From Pseudomonas sp. K2I15 (lineage in GTDB: Bacteria; Pseudomonadota; Gammaproteobacteria; Pseudomonadales; Pseudomonadaceae), in the NCBI RefSeq assembly GCF_002204795.1, contig NZ_NIXO01000001.1:62001-126000 (forward strand): a stretch of DNA of 64,000 nucleotides, read 5' to 3'. Shown here piece after piece: positions 62,788-64,000 of this stretch (the first letter of the stretch is position 1; every line of letters begins with the position of its first letter). The translations under genes and the position numbers were made by a program. The notes below the pieces were generated by a model. That model did no database searches, had not been told where the DNA came from, and saw only the letters and a list, made by a program, of their open reading frames with translations.

Positions 62788-63455
62788 CAGGCCACCTGCA
62801 TGTGTGGCTGCGGGCGGATCAGTTCTTTACTTGAACCGAACACGCAGCCACTGCTTTTGATCTGCACCACTTGCTGGGTGTGTTGGCGTACGGAGCCGAG
62901 GTCATGGCACACCACGACCACCGTGCGGCCTGCGTCGTGCCAGGCGTGGATGTGTTTCCAGCACAGTGCCTGGCCGTCTTCGTCGAGGGCAGCGTGTGGT
63001 TCGTCCAGGAGCAATATCGGCGATTCGGCCAGGCTCATGCGGGCGAGCAGGGCGCGTTGCAGTTCGCCGCCCGACAAAGCCATCAACGGCCGGTGCTCCA
63101 GGCCACTGAGGCACCAGTCTTCGAGCACGGCTTTCAGACGCTCGGTGCGTTGTTGTGGGGTTTGCTTGCTACCCCAGAAACCGGCGGCCACCAACTCTTC
63201 GAGGCTGATAGGGAACTGGCGGTCGAGGTTCTGTTGCTGGGGCAGGAACGACAGGCCGCCACGGCGTGGGACATCGAGGGTCACTTTCCCCGCCAGTGGC
63301 TTCTGCAAGCCAGCGATGACTTTGAGCAGGCTGCTCTTGCCGGTGCCGTTGGCGCCGATGATGCCGGTGAGGCTGCCTTTTTCCAGGGTGAAATCAACAG
63401 CAGGTGTCAGGGGTTGGCCGGGGGCGCCCCAGCGCAAAGCGGTGCAGGTGATCAT
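62787..63455 (-). CDS. znuC: Zinc ABC importer ATPase (ZnuC-like)
   Basis: A 222-residue ABC ATPase with Walker [11 protein letters not shown]-loop [13 protein letters not shown], signature [13 protein letters not shown], Walker B ILLLDEP and switch CHDLG. It overlaps the folE2 stop by 4 bases. Confidence 0.95.
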   Translation of the reverse strand: MITCTALRWGAPGQPLTPAVDFTLEKGSLTGIIGANGTGKSSLLKVIAGLQKPLAGKVTLDVPRRGGLSFLPQQQNLDRQFPISLEELVAAGFWGSKQTPQQRTERLKAVLEDWCLSGLEHRPLMALSGGELQRALLARMSLAESPILLLDEPHAALDEDGQALCWKHIHAWHDAGRTVVVVCHDLGSVRQHTQQVVQIKSSGCVFGSSKELIRPQPHMQVA

Positions 63456-64000
63456 TCGGAAGGTCTCGTCCAGCGGCTTTCAGCCACGGCATCGTGCGCG
63501 TGCAGGCTTTCGGCGTGGATCACTTTCAAGTGGAAGGCAATGACCGCATCCGAGCGTTTCAAGGCGAGGTTAAGGCGGCGGGCGGCGTCTTCGCAGAACA
63601 TCAGGTTCTGCCCGTTGGCCAGGGCGAAGGCTTGTTCGTCGGCGCGCTTTACAGCGGTTTGTACGGCGGTGCCGAGGGCGGCTTCGGTTTCGTCGATCAG
63701 TTGCGTCAGCGGTAACGTTGGCTGATCGCCTTGAAGGCGGACCTGCAACAGCGCGCTGCTGCGTTGGCTGTGGGGCGTGGCGACAATGCCGTTGGCGCTG
63801 CCCAGCCAGGTCAACACGTCTTCGTGTTGCAGCGGTGTGTTGCCGAAGTCTTCGATAAATTGCTGCTGAATCAATTGCCTGGCGAGTGCCGCCGAGCAAG
63901 GGCAGGTTGAAGAGTAAGTAACGTCAATTTTTAGTTCCACGTGGAACATCTGGTTTTCCAGACGCGCTTCGATGCTCACCGGATAGCTTTTCCAGCCGGC
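63452..64000 (-). CDS. folE2: GTP cyclohydrolase FolE2 (5' end beyond window)
   Basis: The last about 182 residues of a zinc-independent GTP cyclohydrolase I (FolE2, normally about 300). The frame stays open to the window edge ([16 protein letters not shown]), so an apparent GTG start at 63979 is false. The catalytic Cys-containing segment is [15 protein letters not shown]. It replaces zinc-dependent FolE when zinc is low and leads the operon. A parS site is embedded (63933-63948), read as FHVE. Confidence 0.93.
   Translation of the reverse strand, partial: AGWKSYPVSIEARLENQMFHVELKIDVTYSSTCPCSAALARQLIQQQFIEDFGNTPLQHEDVLTWLGSANGIVATPHSQRSSALLQVRLQGDQPTLPLTQLIDETEAALGTAVQTAVKRADEQAFALANGQNLMFCEDAARRLNLALKRSDAVIAFHLKVIHAESLHAHDAVAESRWTRPSE
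63933..63948. promoter_or_regulatory. parS site (15/16 match) inside folE2
   Basis: AGTTCCACGTGGAACA, with one base different from the perfect palindrome, about 55 kb from the dnaA-side origin, encoding FHVE in FolE2. Confidence 0.88.

Noticed and set aside
63452..63979. FolE2 as a complete 175-residue gene starting at GTG 63979
   Set aside because: The frame remains open to the window edge with family-like residues (AGWKSYP), so this is the C-terminal part of a longer protein.

Overview
The window is about 64 kb of the chromosomal origin region of a Pseudomonas, most likely of the P. fluorescens group. The evidence is the gene order rpmH-dnaA-dnaN-recF-gyrB on one side and rnpA-yidD-yidC-mnmE-mnmG-rsmG-parA-parB-atp-glmU-glmS on the other, four ParB-binding parS sites, GC-rich coding sequence and P. 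fluorescens-type REP palindromes. No rRNA, tRNA, CRISPR array, prophage or insertion sequence was recognised. The genus and group are inferred from protein wording and synteny, not from a search.

Layout. 1-2274: a truncated FecR-domain gene, a 692-base spacer and an OmpR-type response regulator. 2372-8587 (minus strand): gyrB, recF, dnaN, dnaA. 8588-9172: the oriC-type spacer with DnaA boxes and an AT-rich stretch. 9173-17887 (plus strand): rpmH, rnpA, yidD, yidC, mnmE, mnmG, rsmG, parA, parB, with a second origin-like spacer before mnmG (13103-13655). 18036-25150: the full ATP synthase operon atpIBEFHAGDC. 25266-29382: glmU, a DeoR-family regulator and glmS, followed by an unoccupied Tn7 attachment site. 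29544-31288: a LemA/GIDE-like pair. 31289-39410: pbpC and a thioester alpha-2-macroglobulin. 39490-41412: a LysE exporter, an Lrp regulator, a small DUF6124-like gene and two REP doublets.

41413-47097 (minus strand) is a six-gene membrane-lipid operon resembling E. coli ynbABCD with an added PlsC-type acyltransferase and a small membrane protein. 47282-53144 (plus strand) is a four-gene unit of three SPFH/HflKC-like proteins, one with a histidine-rich cytoplasmic tail, coupled to a P1B metal ATPase. 53261-55200 is a bufferin-type RiPP cassette (six-Cys precursor, MNIO enzyme, DUF2063 partner). Then come cfa, a cardiolipin synthase and a DUF3617 protein. 58706-64000 (minus strand) is a tightly overlapped operon of the zinc-starvation type: folE2 (cut by the window edge), a ZnuCBA-like importer, a HisI paralog, a gamma-carbonic anhydrase-like protein and a dihydroorotase paralog.

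How it works together. The first 30 kb is housekeeping replication, segregation, cell-envelope precursor and energy machinery. From about 41 to 64 kb the accessory genes centre on two themes: membrane lipid modification (ynb-like operon, cfa, cls) and metal handling (SPFH-P1B unit, bufferin cassette, zinc-sparing operon). The two most striking non-coding signals are (1) two origin-like spacers 4.5 kb apart that keep several DnaA-box intervals exactly equal, and (2) 27 perfect TTATCCACA boxes between 7.3 and 44.3 kb, many inside genes, with none noticed by eye outside that interval.
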